DNA of 64,000 nt from Erpobdella octoculata (GCA_963978895.1 OZ022247.1:448362-512361), one strand, 5' to 3'. Shown: positions 52,235-64,000, counted from the first letter of the stretch. Numbers and translations: made by a program. The notes: generated by a model from the sequence alone, not told the origin.

Positions 52235-54327
52235 ATGATACGATCAGCAAATCATTTGAAAACTTTCAAATCCGCCTACAAGGATGATGGCAACACGACC
52301 GACGATGATAGTGATAACTCTCTATTTAAAAATGGTAAGTTTATTTTTAACTCAATCTTTTATAATTGTATTATATAATTAAGATTTGTCTTTGTCATCA
52401 TTGGGATTTTGAAGTTTTCTCTAATTCGAAACTCAACAATGATTATTTTCGTTATTCTATCATACGTTGAATTAAATAAACAATTAAACTTTTAATAAAT
52501 AAAATACAAAATGAATATTTTACATTGAATTAAATAATAGTAATCATTATCATCTTTTCGTTATCAAATTACTAAAAAAACAGATGTTAAAACAACCAGT
52601 TTCAACGATTTCGTCCGTGAATACTTGGCCGAAAAAACGGACTTGCATTTCTTCATCTACAACCCGCTATCCAGGGGACCGAAACCGAGCAAAGTCGACA
52701 CCATGATCGAGGACAGCGACAATCCGTTCGAGGTGAAATCGTATTCCGATCCTGTCGTGTCGCTCGTAGTCGTGGAAAAGTACGAAATGGCAGACGTCAG
52801 GAGCAGCCTGGTTCTGGAAGACTCTAAAGTCGGCGAGTCTTTCGTCGCCGAAGACTTGACGTTGCGGCCAATCGGCGTGACGATTGACTTTGACGATCTG
52901 GATTTGATCGATGAAGTTATCAATAATGCTCACGATGAACGCGATTGTTTTCAACCCAGTTTGTTAGAATTTAAAGATCCGGTTGATGGTTTCTCCACAT
53001 TAGACTTCCATGTTTTGGACAGTCTCACCTTCTCTTTCAATCCTCCAGAATTCATAGAGCAGAGTACAATCCAACCGGTTATTCACCCGCCAGAACTCGT
53101 ACACTCTGAGCAGTTTGCTGTTGATGTAGACATGACAGAAGACAAAAAGAACATATCAGAAGTTATACAAATCGACGAGAAAATAATACCGAAAAAAGAC
53201 GACGAACCCACAATCTCAAGAATAAGGTCAACTGAAGCTAACGACCTACGACCTGACCCAAAAAAGCTGCTAGAAATAGGCTGGAAAATGCACGTCCTTT
53301 CTCTGGAGTATGGCTCTCTGAACGAACGAAGGAGAGATTCATTCTCTAACCAAAATAATAGATCGATGATGCACGAGATGTCTTACACCTTCAACGTTCC
53401 ATCCACGATCAAAAGCAAATTTTTAGACGTCAATCGAGGACTAGAATTTAATAGAACTTCAAGTAATTCCAGCAGTTCGTTAGAAGACGGTTCCATAAGT
53501 TCTCCGAATTTGAGGTGCTTGTATTCTCCCGTTCCAAATTACATCAAGACGACACAGGCCGAAGCGAGAGGCAGCAGTGGGCAAAAGTTCAAGGTCGTCA
53601 AAAAAGCTCGGACGACGTCTTCGAAAAAGCAGAAGAGTCAAATAAGGTCAAGGATATGTCGACTCAAAAAGAAAGCTTCTTTGGAAGCCAACAAGATCAT
53701 ATTCGATAGTCTCCAGAAAGAACAAAGTAAGTCATTAGGAGGAGTAGGTTTTAAGACACTGCATAGATTCTATTAACGATTTTGTGAATAAAAAAAGTGA
53801 TTTTTAATTTAATTTTATTTTGTTTATCCAGAAAGTTTATTATTGGTCATAAGAACGGCTCTGGAAAACATATCGTCGAGTTTCGACAACAGAATAAATT
53901 TTCAAAAAAGAAGCTTCTGTCAGATGTTAAATTCACTCATATCTCAGAATTTAGGTGAGTTTACTTTCCGACGTTCGTAATTAACGGGGATGCGCCGTTT
54001 TTAAAACCGCACTGAATTTCGTTACTTTGTCGTGATATTTCGTACGGGCTGTAAGAGTGAACCTGAGCCGTATAAGAGTGAACTCTTTTTCCCGAGGAAG
54101 TTGCGCAGCGTGAGATTCCGTGGAGGAATCGAACCCAGGACCTCGAGCGTAGAAGTCCGAAACGTTACCACTTGGTCTCTGGGAAGAGAATAACATTTAA
54201 AATTCTTTCAACCTACTTATTTCTTTCTTTGATCTCAGATGACATGGTGGCAGGAAGTGGCAACAATTACGTCAAAATGATCTTGACATCGACAGCAAAG
54301 AGCATTTTGGACGACAAAATATCTTAA
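52235..54327 (+). CDS. Four-exon protein of unknown function
   Basis: Exons 52235-52334, 52584-53726, 53832-53954 and 54239-54327 join in phase (all junctions phase 1), giving 484 residues. The ATG at 52235 is the first in frame in exon 1 and gives MIRSANHLKTFKSAYKDD. The long second exon encodes an acidic, hydrophilic protein with Ser/Asp-rich parts and a strongly basic stretch near residues 350-405 (KKARTTSSKKQKSQIRSR) that could be a nuclear localisation signal. The C-terminus is predicted helical (SLLLVIRTALENISSSFDNR, then DDMVAGSGNNYVKMILTSTA). No domain was recognised. In-phase splicing and even codon use over 1.4 kb make it a real gene. Intron 3 contains a SINE-like insertion. Confidence 0.85.
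53975..54185 (-). mobile_element. tRNA-derived SINE in intron 3 of the 52235 gene
   Basis: On the minus strand, from 54185: AGAGACCAAGTGGTAACG is an A-box-like start (close to TGGCNNAGTGG), and GGTTCGATTCC (about 54140-54130) is an exact pol III B box. A ~130-bp unrelated body follows, in which GGTTCACTCTTA-type sequence occurs twice. A tRNA head plus unrelated body is the classic SINE layout. The 3' end near 53975 is a guess; no tail or target duplication was found. Confidence 0.7.
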
Positions 54328-54820
54328 ACTCTTACTGGGATTTTTAGGTTCTTGTGAAGAAATTATAAACATTTCCTCAGCTTTCTAATTAAATATTCAA
54401 CTATTGGCTGTTTTTAGTAATATTTATAATATTGGTTCGTGTGATTTTATTTTTAAATCATATATACTATAATAACATATATTATAATATAACATTATAC
54501 ATATTACAATACAACGTATTAATATTTGTTTTACATCTGTCCAAATAAGCTCGTTAAATGTATACTCAGCCCTTAAACAATGTCTATCAAAGGACATGTG
54601 GGTAGTTGTGTTACTTTGTTAATATATCTTACACATTTGGATCATTGAGTTTTAACTTTGTCACAAAAGATAACTGAACAAAAAAGAAAAAAGATCTAAA
54701 AACATTTGGCTGATTTTACTATAAAACTTTTTTTTTAAATTATTATTATGTGTTTACTATAAATTTTCTGCAGAATATTTCCAAGTTTGTACAATAACTA
54801 TGCAACAGTCCATTTGCTTT
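54328..54820. other. Intergenic between convergent genes
   Basis: AT-rich 3' flanks of the 52235 gene (+) and the acidic-protein gene (-). Nothing else is seen. Confidence 0.55.
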
Positions 54821-56317
54821 TCATTGACTGTCAAATCTTGTTTTCTTGATATCGCTGGTCGTCTTGTCATCATCATCATCATCATCATCATTAGCACCAT
54901 TTTCTACATAATTTTCTTCTCCAAGGACCTCAATTAGAGGTCTTTTCTTGCCATCATATGTTTTTGGAGCTTTGAGGGGGAATAAGGCATCAGCGGTGTC
55001 ATCATCGTCGCTTTGTTCATCGTTATCGCTTTGTTCATCATCGTTATCACTTTGTTCATCATCGTCGCTTTGTTCATCATCGTCGCTTTGTTCGTCATTG
55101 TGATTTTCTTCGTCATTTGATAAACTTTGTTTATTGTCCTGAAAAAACCAACAGAAATTCATATAGCTATGCAGGACTTCATAAAACTAGAAAATAAGCA
55201 GGTTATATTAAGGAAAATAACAACCAATTTAAAAATTAGCAGACAGAAAACATCAAGTCATTTATAATTTTATAGATTTATAAACGAATGAACAAAAAAA
55301 ATTGAAGATCGAAAAATAATTTGATCTAGTTTTTAAATAACGTGTTGCTATTTCTCTAGTTAGTCAGGAAGTTAAAAAAATTGATCAAAAGATTTCAGCT
55401 AAACAGACATCGGACAAGTGAAGCTAGGTGAAAACTTAGATGAACAAAAAATTTTCTGCTTACATCGTCCGCATCTTCTTCGTCGACTATCTCTACCGGG
55501 TCAAACGACCCCGGTATCTCAGTGTTGTTTTCGGGCAGGGCCGCCTTTTCCAAAAAAGAATTGACATCAAGTACGACTATCAACTCGAAGAAAGATTGAC
55601 ATTCGTTTTATAAAAATAGATAATAATCAATTCATCTATTTATTAACAGTTTTTTTTATTTATTTTTAAAACCATTTATATAATAATAATTTATGGAAAT
55701 TATAAAATTTATACTATACAATTATTTAATTCTTATTACTCACCCTTGCTTTTCTGCACTTTAAGTATTCTCAACATATCTTTTACTTGGCTGCTTCCTT
55801 CTAAATACCCAAAAACAATTATTTGTAAATACACTCAAAAATGTTTCGAATTGATGAATACTGATTCACAGAAATTGTTCGTTTGTTAATAATATCAAAC
55901 TATAATAAATAAATAAATGCTATATAAATTAATCCGTTTTCAGTGTTTAGGTTTGATGACCGTTATAACTATTAAACTATTACCAAGGCAGTAGGCGCCG
56001 GTAGCCGGGGAAATAAGCGGTAAAATTGCTGAGCCGGCGGTTTTGCCAAAACAATTGTTTCTTCGATCAATTGATAAAGATGTACATATTTTCTAAAGGG
56101 GTAGGGATAGGGTTTAATTTTAGGTAGCCATATGGCGGAACTGCCAGCTCAGTAGCAATTTCACCGATTATTTCCACGGCTAACCGCCGGGGCAATAGCA
56201 GCGACAAAAAACACACTGGTGTGGAAACATTAACTCACCTCCATTTAGAAATTTAGAATGTGACTTTATTGTGTCGTTAGATTCCGGCTTATCAGTACTG
56301 TTTGAATTGCTTCCCAT
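54821..56317 (-). CDS. Small acidic protein with DEQSDDD repeat
   Basis: Four exons, 56317-56239, 55800-55744, 55576-55464 and 55138-54821, join in phase (1, 1, 0), giving 188 residues. It begins MGSNSNSTDKPESNDTIKS. The middle has VKDMLRILKVQKSKVVLDVN and PGSFDPVEIVDEEDADD. Exon 4 opens with about six copies of a seven-residue DEQSDDD-type repeat from a 21-bp DNA repeat, then APKTYDGKKRPLIEVL, a poly-Asp run encoded by sense GAT triplets and the basic end IKKTRFDSQ. Overall composition and the order helix, PGxF(D/N)xxxxD segment, acidic tract, then IEVL recall the snoRNP assembly factor NOPCHAP1, but the resemblance is weak and from memory. No membrane segment or signal peptide. Intron 1 holds a MITE. 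Confidence 0.75.
55990..56195. mobile_element. ~205-bp MITE with ~55-bp imperfect inverted repeats
   Basis: The left arm (about 55992-56047: GGTAGCCGGGGAAATAAGCG...TTGCTGAGCCGGCGG) is the imperfect reverse complement of the right arm (about 56134-56193: GGAACTGCCAGCTCAGTAGC...TTATTTCCACGGCTAACCGC). The spacer is ~85 bp of AT-rich DNA. No coding sequence. Located in intron 1 of the acidic-protein gene. No target duplication was identified, so the superfamily is open. Confidence 0.75.
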
Positions 56318-57901
56318 TTTAAATGTCAAACTTTGAATGACAAAGAAAAGCTAGTTAAATGTTTGTCGACTTAAGAACGAAAATAAGATGACCATAACGT
56401 AAATAAACAAAGAACAAAAAAACAAAAAACTAAGTTTCATTAATATGACTTTAAATTAGCTGTAGGTTTTGATGTATATATCTCCTTTGATATAAAAAAA
56501 ATATTTATAGTTCTATTTTTACACACTTTTACTTAACTTGACTTCTCTGTCTGTCTGTCGGTCTACCTGTCGTCAAATTTGGCAATCGATTTTAAACTAA
56601 CTTTCCGATGAGCTAGAAACTTAAAAATTTAAATATACTTCCGAACTGATTAACAATGCATTCTATCAAATTTTCGGATCGATTGAACAATATTTAATTA
56701 AATAATTAATGGTGATATTTTCGTCCAATTATTTATTTTCTATGCTAATATGCTCGTTGTTTATGTAACAGAATATGGCCTACACCATCGATTATATAAA
56801 AGTGTGTTTTTAAAAAACTTTGTTTTTGCTTCACTTGTTTAAATTTCTTGTATTAACTTCACCACCGGCCATGCCTGCTTGCTTGAATGTTTGCAAACTT
56901 TGAAAGTGAAAATTAACAAACTTTCCGTCATCAAATCAAGCTAAATTAGCTAAAATTAGAGATATAGGGTCGCTCCTCACGACAATGCAATCTATTGAAG
57001 TTTGAAAATTAAAAAAATCTTTTTAATTACAAATAAGAATTATATATATATATTTTAAAACAAAAAAATAAATTACGATTAAATAAATGTTTACATAAGA
57101 AAATTTCAAAAAATGTCTATGCAAAATTTTTTGCAATAAAGGAAATGACGGCAAATTCAGAAATATAAGGGATTTGTTTAAAAAAAATCTGATTTATTTA
57201 CGGCTTAATTGTTATAATTTTTAAAACGGGGTTTAAACCGTAAAGCCCCCTTTTAATACGTCCCAGGTGCGTACCTTGCTCGTATTATCTCTGTGATTAT
57301 ATACCGTCTCTAAGCACTCTTCTCTTTTTTTTTATAACTCCTATATTTTACTTTTTATTTTTTTACCGTTTAATATATTTAAAGATATTACAATGAGATT
57401 CGGAAATCCCATCAATCGAATTGCAGCTACGATAGATTCTTGTCTGTGAGCGAGTGGTTGCATGGCTTGTTTTACAACACATCGAATGACGACTATTAAT
57501 TTGTTTACTACTCAACTGGTACGAGCAGGCAACTATATATATATATATATACGACATTAAAAACACTGACAGTTATTTAAAATTGGAAGAAATAAACATT
57601 TTTTATTGAACGAATTTTGCATAAAATTCATATAATTCCGGAATAAACATCACCGTCTCTCAGTATCGACATGGAAAAAACGACTCCGGGTAAATAACAG
57701 AGAAGAAAGGAAAAGCAATGGAAAACTGATAGAGAGAAAGAGAGAGAGAAAGTAAAGAAAAGAAAGCGTTCTGTTCTTTGGAACCACTGGAGCATTTAGG
57801 GAGGAGAGGCCGTTTAGAAGTAATATTGTCACAATGGCATGGTGACCACTATAAATATGATGGCCTTTTGAATAACAAATACATTATTACTGAATGTGTT
57901 T

Positions 57902-58262
<361 letters not shown>

Positions 58263-59262
58263 AAAAAATAAGTAAATCAATAAAATAAAAATAAAAAGAT
58301 TTAAGAAAACGCAAGTGCAATTTCAATTCAATTACTGAAGGGCGATTTGTCTGCCAGTTTAAACGTCTTCCGTGCTTCAGCTTTCTTTGCTCGAATATGT
58401 CTTTTCCTGCTGTTACATCATTCTCTCTCCTCTTTCCCTCTTTTCTCCCCCCTCTCTTTCCCTCCTTCCCTACCCCCTCTCTCTCTCTCTTTCTCTCCCT
58501 TCCTCCTTCTCTCTCTATCTCTCTTTTCCTCCATCTCCTTCTCCCTCTCCCTTCCTATCACTCTCTCTTCTTCTTTTTCTCTATCTTTCTCTCCCTTCTT
58601 CTCTCGATCTCTACGTCTTTCATTCTTTTTTCATTCTTTGTCTTTCTTTCTCTTGCTCTGTTTCTCTGTTTTCCGCTGTCTATTAATAGACATTTAGTAA
58701 TACACATTGCTTTGGAATCCGTAATGAATTGCCGAACAATTTTAAAAAGTCTAAACACTAATTTGAATAATAGATGTGTGTGTGTGTGTGTGCGCATATA
58801 TGTGTGCTTGGACGTGGGTAAGAGAGAAAGAGAAAAAAATAGAGAGAGAAATAGAGAGAAAGAGAGAGTAGAGCGAGAACGCAGAAGATATTGGGGACTA
58901 AAGTTTCGCATTGGACAGCACTTAAGATCCTGCGAATGCATAATAGGTTCCAAGGTGATTATACAGGGCATTCATTCAGACACATAAGTTGGTAAGACAG
59001 ACGAAATCTAGTGATTTTATCGTCATCATCATCATTTTTCCAATACATTTTTCTATTATTCCATCCCTTTTTCTCTCTCACTCTCTTTTTCTTTTTTTCA
59101 CACACACAGTACACAAACATCTCTTTTTCTTTCTTTTTCTTTCTACGCCTCATCACTTTTCACTTCTATTTTTATCTCCTATTCTGATAAAAATTGTTTT
59201 TTTTTTTAATTCTTATCTCCATTTTCAACAAAAACCGAACACGGTATGATGGTTTATTAAAA

Positions 59263-59663
59263 AAACTAGAGATATCCCGTCAAAAATGACGGATTTTTTT
59301 AAAATTTCATTATTTATTGTTTTACGATTGCAGCGCCACTTTTTTCTATCTTTAGGGCTGACAGTGTACAATTCCAAAATAACTTTTAATATTTAAATAA
59401 ATAAAAAAATATTTACCTTACTCAAATCATATATAAAAAAATATTTATACAATTAGAGCGTTTGTCTGTGATGTCTATATGTATGGCGCGTGATGATGGT
59501 TAGTACCGGGTAGCCGGTCAGCCCTGAGCCTACGTAGGGAGTGTAGGGACGGGCACCATTGTGACATCGGCATTTCGTTTTAATTGCGTAGCACTGTTTT
59601 AATCTTTAGTCGAAACTGGTTAATAATATTGATAAACTCATACGAGTATATATATATACATAG
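59263..59663. mobile_element. Possible short element beginning ACTAGAGATATCCCGTC
   Basis: It starts ACTAGAGATATCCCGTC and ends near GAGTATATATATATACATAG. The general end pattern (ACTAG...CCCG start, TATATATA-AG end) resembles the 25065 element. Inside is a GC-richer patch (59481-59570) in otherwise AT-rich DNA. Weak support. Confidence 0.3.
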
Positions 59664-59830
59664 TAGTTTTGTATCCATAACGAAGGCTTATTATAACATA
59701 CAATTTGTAGAGAAATGTGCCATTTTAAATAATTTCGTCGGCAATATAAACGTAAGAAAAAAGAAACAAGCGAACAATAAAAATGCTAAAAGTTGTCTTT
59801 CTTCAAAAGAGTTGTTTCGTTTTAGAATGT

Positions 59831-61682
59831 TCAAATGAACCGGAGTCGAAACAGAAGCAAAATGGCTAAAATCCAGAATAGCCCACCACCTGTTAGTCGA
59901 ACTGGAGCGGAACTTACATTCTCCTTGGGTGTAACGAGAAGAGACTTGTTGAACGAGCCAATGTTGTTTCTGGCGAAACAGCTGTACGATCCTTGGGCTG
60001 AATGTTCATTAGCTCTGTAGTAAAAAGTAACATCCAAGTTAGTCTTCTTGTTTCTATTGGCGTAGTACTTTTTATAGCCGTCTGGAAGATAAATGAAGAC
60101 TTCAGAAGGCGGGAAAGAAACTACGGAGCACTTGAACATCAGATAATCATCCTCTAATTTTTCAGGCTGATAGTAAAAGCTAGTAATCCGAGGTCCAATC
60201 GATTTTCCGCACGACCAATCTTCGAAAAAACGCTCTCTGGTTTCCGAGTCCGAGCACTCGATTTGACTTGTCAAGTTGAGATGGCATAAGCTAGGGTCAC
60301 GCAGCCACTCCAAGTTTTTATCGCAAATCAGCTGATTGTCGGACAGGTTGAGACTTCTCAGCTTAGAGAAGAAGTCTCTAAAGTCTGATGGAATGCTCGT
60401 CAAGTAGTTATAATTTAAGTCCAATCTTTTAAGATTTACCATTTCATTGAAATCCTGGATACGGATTTCCGAAATGGAGCAGCTCACGAGTACCAGATCA
60501 GTCAGAAATTTTCCATTTTCGGCCAGACGAAGACCATCTGGTAAGATGACGCTGGAAAGATACAAGATTTTTAATTTGCCTTTGATGCGAAGTAGAAGCT
60601 CTGTCAAATCGCTTCCTTGGCCTTGGAGTAGCAAGCTAGTCAAATTTTCGTGATTCTGAAACAATGAAAAGGTTTTAGCAAGTAGAGCTGAAGTCGGCCA
60701 AAGCTACTGTTCCCATTTCAATTACGCTTAAAACTATTAAAAGATAAAACATTATTTCATCTGTAAAATGGTTAACTTTAGGGACGGATCGGGCACAAAT
60801 CAGGGCGGACCGGGCCTGGGATTTTGTCCCTGTAAAACGGGGCCTTGCCGAGTTGCAGAAATGGCGCGTCTGAATAAATCGGCCTGTTCAGGGCTCAATC
60901 AGCAATTCATAAATGCTATTCAGAAATGTGGAGTTTGCTTCTCTCGGCTATACCTACTGATGAATTTAAATTATAACTTTTAGTTTCAGCTACAAAATAA
61001 ATTTCAACATTACCTCAAAACAGTTTGGATCAAGAAGGAGCTTGTCTCCGCTTGGGATCTTATATATATATAACTCTTCGAGCATTGTTAAGGAACAAAT
61101 TTCTTGGCTGCTAACACCGTCGAGATCAATAATTGTCATTTTTTTAATCTCGCTGTTATTAAAAAGTTTTTCCATCCTTTTAACCTCTACAAAAACATTT
61201 TTAATAATCAAAGTTTCGATTTGTGTAGACACAAAAATGTTTTCGCTGTGGTCGATTCTGACATTGTGTAACGTAACATTAATTTTGTTGCCTTTGAAAT
61301 ATGGCCTTTTTAGATAACTTTCTTCGATTAAAATATATTTAGAGCTTTTTCCAAAAATGCCCATATCTTGAGTGTTGAAATCAATACTACAATATCTAAC
61401 TACCAATTTTCTCTCGTCAACATCATCCAGTTCATCTAGAGCTAACTTTAGGTTCAGCTCGCTATGTAAGACATCGCCGAGGTTTAAAAGTTTAACGATT
61501 TTTGCTCGTTTCCAGTCGTCACCGATGAGATTTTGTGTATCTAATGAGTTCAGACACTCCAGCTCATCTGCCCCGTATTTACAGCCGTCAGGCGACTGTG
61601 GCGAGACGAGCTGGAGAAAACTCGCCACTACTGCTGAAATTCTGATGATGTCGATTAATTCGGTGTTTCTGTCAAATGTCAT
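59831..61682 (-). CDS. LRR plus Ig-domain surface protein with GPI-like tail
   Basis: Two exons, 61682-61014 and 60655-59831, join in phase 0 (GAG before gtaatg; tttcag acceptor), giving 497 residues. A hydrophobic stretch (IIRISAVVASFLQLVS) near the N-terminus can serve as signal peptide. Exon 1 is a divergent LRR-like region with scattered Cys. Exon 2 has clear LRRs (LKRLDLNYNYLTSIPSDF, LRSLNLSDNQLICDKN), an LRRCT-like cap (WLRDPSLCHLNL, IECSD, DWSCG) and one Ig-like domain (YLMFKCSVVSFPPSEVF to GSYSCFARNN). It ends in a hydrophobic tail (LFWILAILLLFRLRFI) with almost no cytoplasmic part, which suggests GPI anchoring. The exon plan equals that of the gene at the left window edge. Likely cell-surface recognition or adhesion; partner unknown. 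Confidence 0.85.
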
Positions 61683-62648
61683 TCTCCAATTTGCTTGTAA
61701 TTTTTTTTAGAGATCCAATCAACTTTCTCAGCTATGAAATTGAAGCTTTATAGCATCATTCGTAGGTAACCACTTGTCGATATATACACAATATATAATT
61801 AAACATATTTATATATAATTAAATATATTATAAAATATTATTTTTTATTTAGTTCTTCGTAGGTTTAATCGAATTGAAGGTAGAAGTCGAAATTCTAAAA
61901 TGGCGTTGTTGCCTTGCGCCTGTTAGGAGCGGTTAGCGAATGAATGACGTAACATAAACATGAATGTAATGAATGACGTAACTTTTGTTTTGATTTGAAA
62001 TTCTTGATTTCATGAACAATTTAAAGTTCATTATTTTAAATTTTAATTTTTTTTTAAAGTTTCAATTGATTTTATTCTATAATTCACTCAAATGTTGTTC
62101 AATTAATCTGAAAGTTTAATAAAATTTAAAGTCCGCAGCAACAAATAAACCCACATAAATTGCAACTCGATTGTTAAGATAAAAAATATAAGCTATTTTT
62201 GACTCAATATGGAATAAACAAATATTTTATTATAAATTTTTAAAATTAAAATATACATATCGCTTCTTTTAAAAAAACCAAAAATAACGCTTCATTTTTC
62301 TACAAAAAAATTTTAATTTAAACAATTTTTTAAAGGTTTTATTGATTTTATTTTTTTAATTTACTTATATTTTGTTTAATCAGATTAAAACTTTAATACG
62401 ATGTAAAGTCTGCGGCAACAAATAAACCCACAAATGGTATAGAGTCCAAACGTATGACTCAAGCAAGCAGCCAAGCAGACAAGCAAACACGGTGAATTAA
62501 TATAAAGAATTTAAAAAAGAAGAGATAAAGATAAACGTGGGAAAAAGATAATTCAATATAATTCCATAAGTTTTAACGTGACGACTACATGAGTGTCCAT
62601 GTGCATCCTTAAACGACGGCGCAATTGTAAACTTCGACCAGATGTGCC
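61683..62648. other. Intergenic with a diverged ~115-bp direct repeat
   Basis: AT-rich. The segment around 62040-62160 recurs at about 62320-62440; both end in AAAGTC(C/T)GC(A/G)GCAACAA followed by ATAAACCCACA. No gene is seen. Confidence 0.6.
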
Positions 62649-62691
62649 ATGAGTGGAAGAAGGAAGGACAGGATCAGTAAGTTGCCTCTCT

Positions 62692-62790
<99 letters not shown>

Positions 62791-63694
62791 CACTTTTTTT
62801 CTTAGAGATTTACTGCTCTTAGAAAGAAGCCGCATGCAATTAAGTATTTAGGAGTAAAGAATTTCAAGGATTTCATGAAATCCACATCATCACCGTCGTC
62901 GTCACCGTCACCATCACCGTCATCACCATCATCATCATCATCACCAATCAAATAATAACAGCAAACCCAATTATCAGCAGGAGCAATGCATGCCTCTCTA
63001 CGCGTTGTGTATGGAAAACAGAAGAGGAAACAGGTTCCCGCTCCCATGTGGACGCTGGCGCAAGGCTATTTGGCTAGAGAGAAAGAGAGAGAAAGAGAAA
63101 AAGAGAAAGAGAGGGAGAGAGAGAGAGAGAGAAAAAAAAGAGAGAAAGAAAGTTGAAGAAGTAAGGGTGTGTATCATTTCGAGATGTCTAAATTGTGACA
63201 AAAAGAGAGCCATATTTGAACGACGTTGAACTGCTCACGTAATCGTCAAATGTATTTTTTTGTCCAGACCTGCAATTAAACGATTTACGATTTATTATAT
63301 ATATATATATATATATATATTTAACTTGTTATGTTAATAATTGAATTATAATATAAAACAATCTTGGTTTTTAATTAATTTTTATTTAATTGAAAAGATC
63401 GGTTTCATTTTAAAGCATGATTAGTAGACAAGCATTTCTATTCTGACATTTGAAACATTTTATCTCCAATTTAAACTTCGTGACTATAAAAAAGAAGAAA
63501 ATAAATATAAATATATTCTTAGCTATAAATGTATAATTAAATATAATAATTTATAATTTTATTATTTAGTATATATTTATGTATATATTATAGTTGAGCT
63601 TATTTGGAACAAGTATAATTACGCGACCGATTTCGACTTGGACTCGTCAGCTGGAGAGGAATTGAGAAAAAGGAAACGGAATTTGATTATTTAA
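62649..63694 (+). CDS. Possible small gene, structure uncertain
   Basis: Three fragments look exon-like. First, ATG at 62649 to 62676 (MSGRRKDRI) before gtaagt. Second, a GC-richer segment at about 62982-63085 after cag, open in more than one frame. Third, 63594-63694 after tatag, reading WNKYNYATDFDLDSSAGEEL then RKRKRNLII and stop. AATAAA lies at 63826. No family is recognised, the middle exon's donor is unclear because it runs into a GA repeat, and the third fragment is open in a second frame. Treat as a hint only. Confidence 0.25.
62688..62791. repeat. (CT)n then (AT)n microsatellite
   Basis: About 75 bp of CT followed by about 26 bp of TA. Further simple repeats nearby are CAT/CGT triplets at 62885-62943, GA-rich DNA at 63078-63150 and (AT)n at 63295-63321. 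Confidence 0.93.
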
Positions 63695-64000
63695 TTGGCT
63701 TCTTTAGTGGAGGTGAGCAAATAATTTAATTTAAATTTGAATTTTCGTTTATAGGTCGTCCAGTTAGCGGGAAGTAATTCCCTTTGGATGAACCTTTTGA
63801 GCACTTGATTTTTTGTTTCGTGCTCAATAAATGTTCAAAAAAAATTTCTGTTCTTATAAAAAAAAATTTAATTTTAATAAATTAATAAATTAATATAATT
63901 TTTATATTTCATTTAAATTTGATAAACTAATTTTATTTTTAAATTTTATTTAATGTTAATAAACTAAATCAATTTTTATATTTTATTTAATTTTAATAAT

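Noticed and set aside
58347..59250. Leu/Ser/Phe-rich ORFs in CT-rich DNA
   Set aside because: Low-complexity CT repeats open in several frames.

Overview
The window is nuclear DNA of an intron-rich invertebrate animal. It is AT-rich and full of microsatellites and minisatellites. Spliceosomal introns have standard GT/AG ends, and several proteins are very close to their vertebrate orthologues. The dihydropyrimidine dehydrogenase gene keeps 22 coding exons, against 23 in human. A slowly evolving lophotrochozoan such as an annelid would fit, but that is inference; nothing here fixes the species.

Layout, left to right. 1-1182 (-): the 5' part of an extracellular leucine-rich-repeat (LRR) protein cut by the window edge. 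2218-4547 (+): a two-exon single-pass membrane protein of unknown function. 5649-14712 (-): dihydropyrimidine dehydrogenase (DPYD), complete except for its short first exon. 19280-21252 (-): a TRIM-type RING/B-box/coiled-coil protein. 23587-37956 (+): UTP-glucose-1-phosphate uridylyltransferase (UGP2), 14 exons. 39371-44394 (-): a small CTD phosphatase (CTDSP/SCP family) with a long serine-rich C-terminal extension. 44846-50543 (+): the nucleolar GTPase NOG1/GTPBP4, 15 exons, divergent from the phosphatase across 451 bp. 52235-54327 (+): a four-exon protein I do not recognise. 54821-56317 (-): a small acidic protein with an Asp/Glu/Gln/Ser repeat. 59831-61682 (-): a second, complete LRR plus Ig protein with a GPI-like tail. 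A possible gene near 62.6-63.7 kb is weakly supported.

The genes do not form one pathway. DPYD (pyrimidine breakdown), UGP2 (UDP-glucose synthesis) and NOG1 (60S ribosome assembly) are housekeeping genes. The two LRR genes share a layout and may belong to one fast-diverging family.

Repeats make up much of the rest. The mobile-element-like sequences are a 177-bp pogo-like MITE, a second MITE with long inverted repeats, two tRNA-headed SINE-like copies, a ~1.4-kb element with five internal ~158-bp repeats, and a poly(A)-ended fragment. UGP2 intron 8 holds a ~1.9-kb array of ~42 units, each carrying AATAAA and an acceptor-like TTTTAG. Intron trinucleotide repeats show a strand bias: sense GAT/ATG tracts follow donors and sense ATC/CAT tracts precede acceptors. 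In one DPYD intron the two tracts are complementary and could pair the two intron ends.

All exon boundaries were placed by eye from splice motifs, phase continuity and remembered family sequence. No alignment or search was run.
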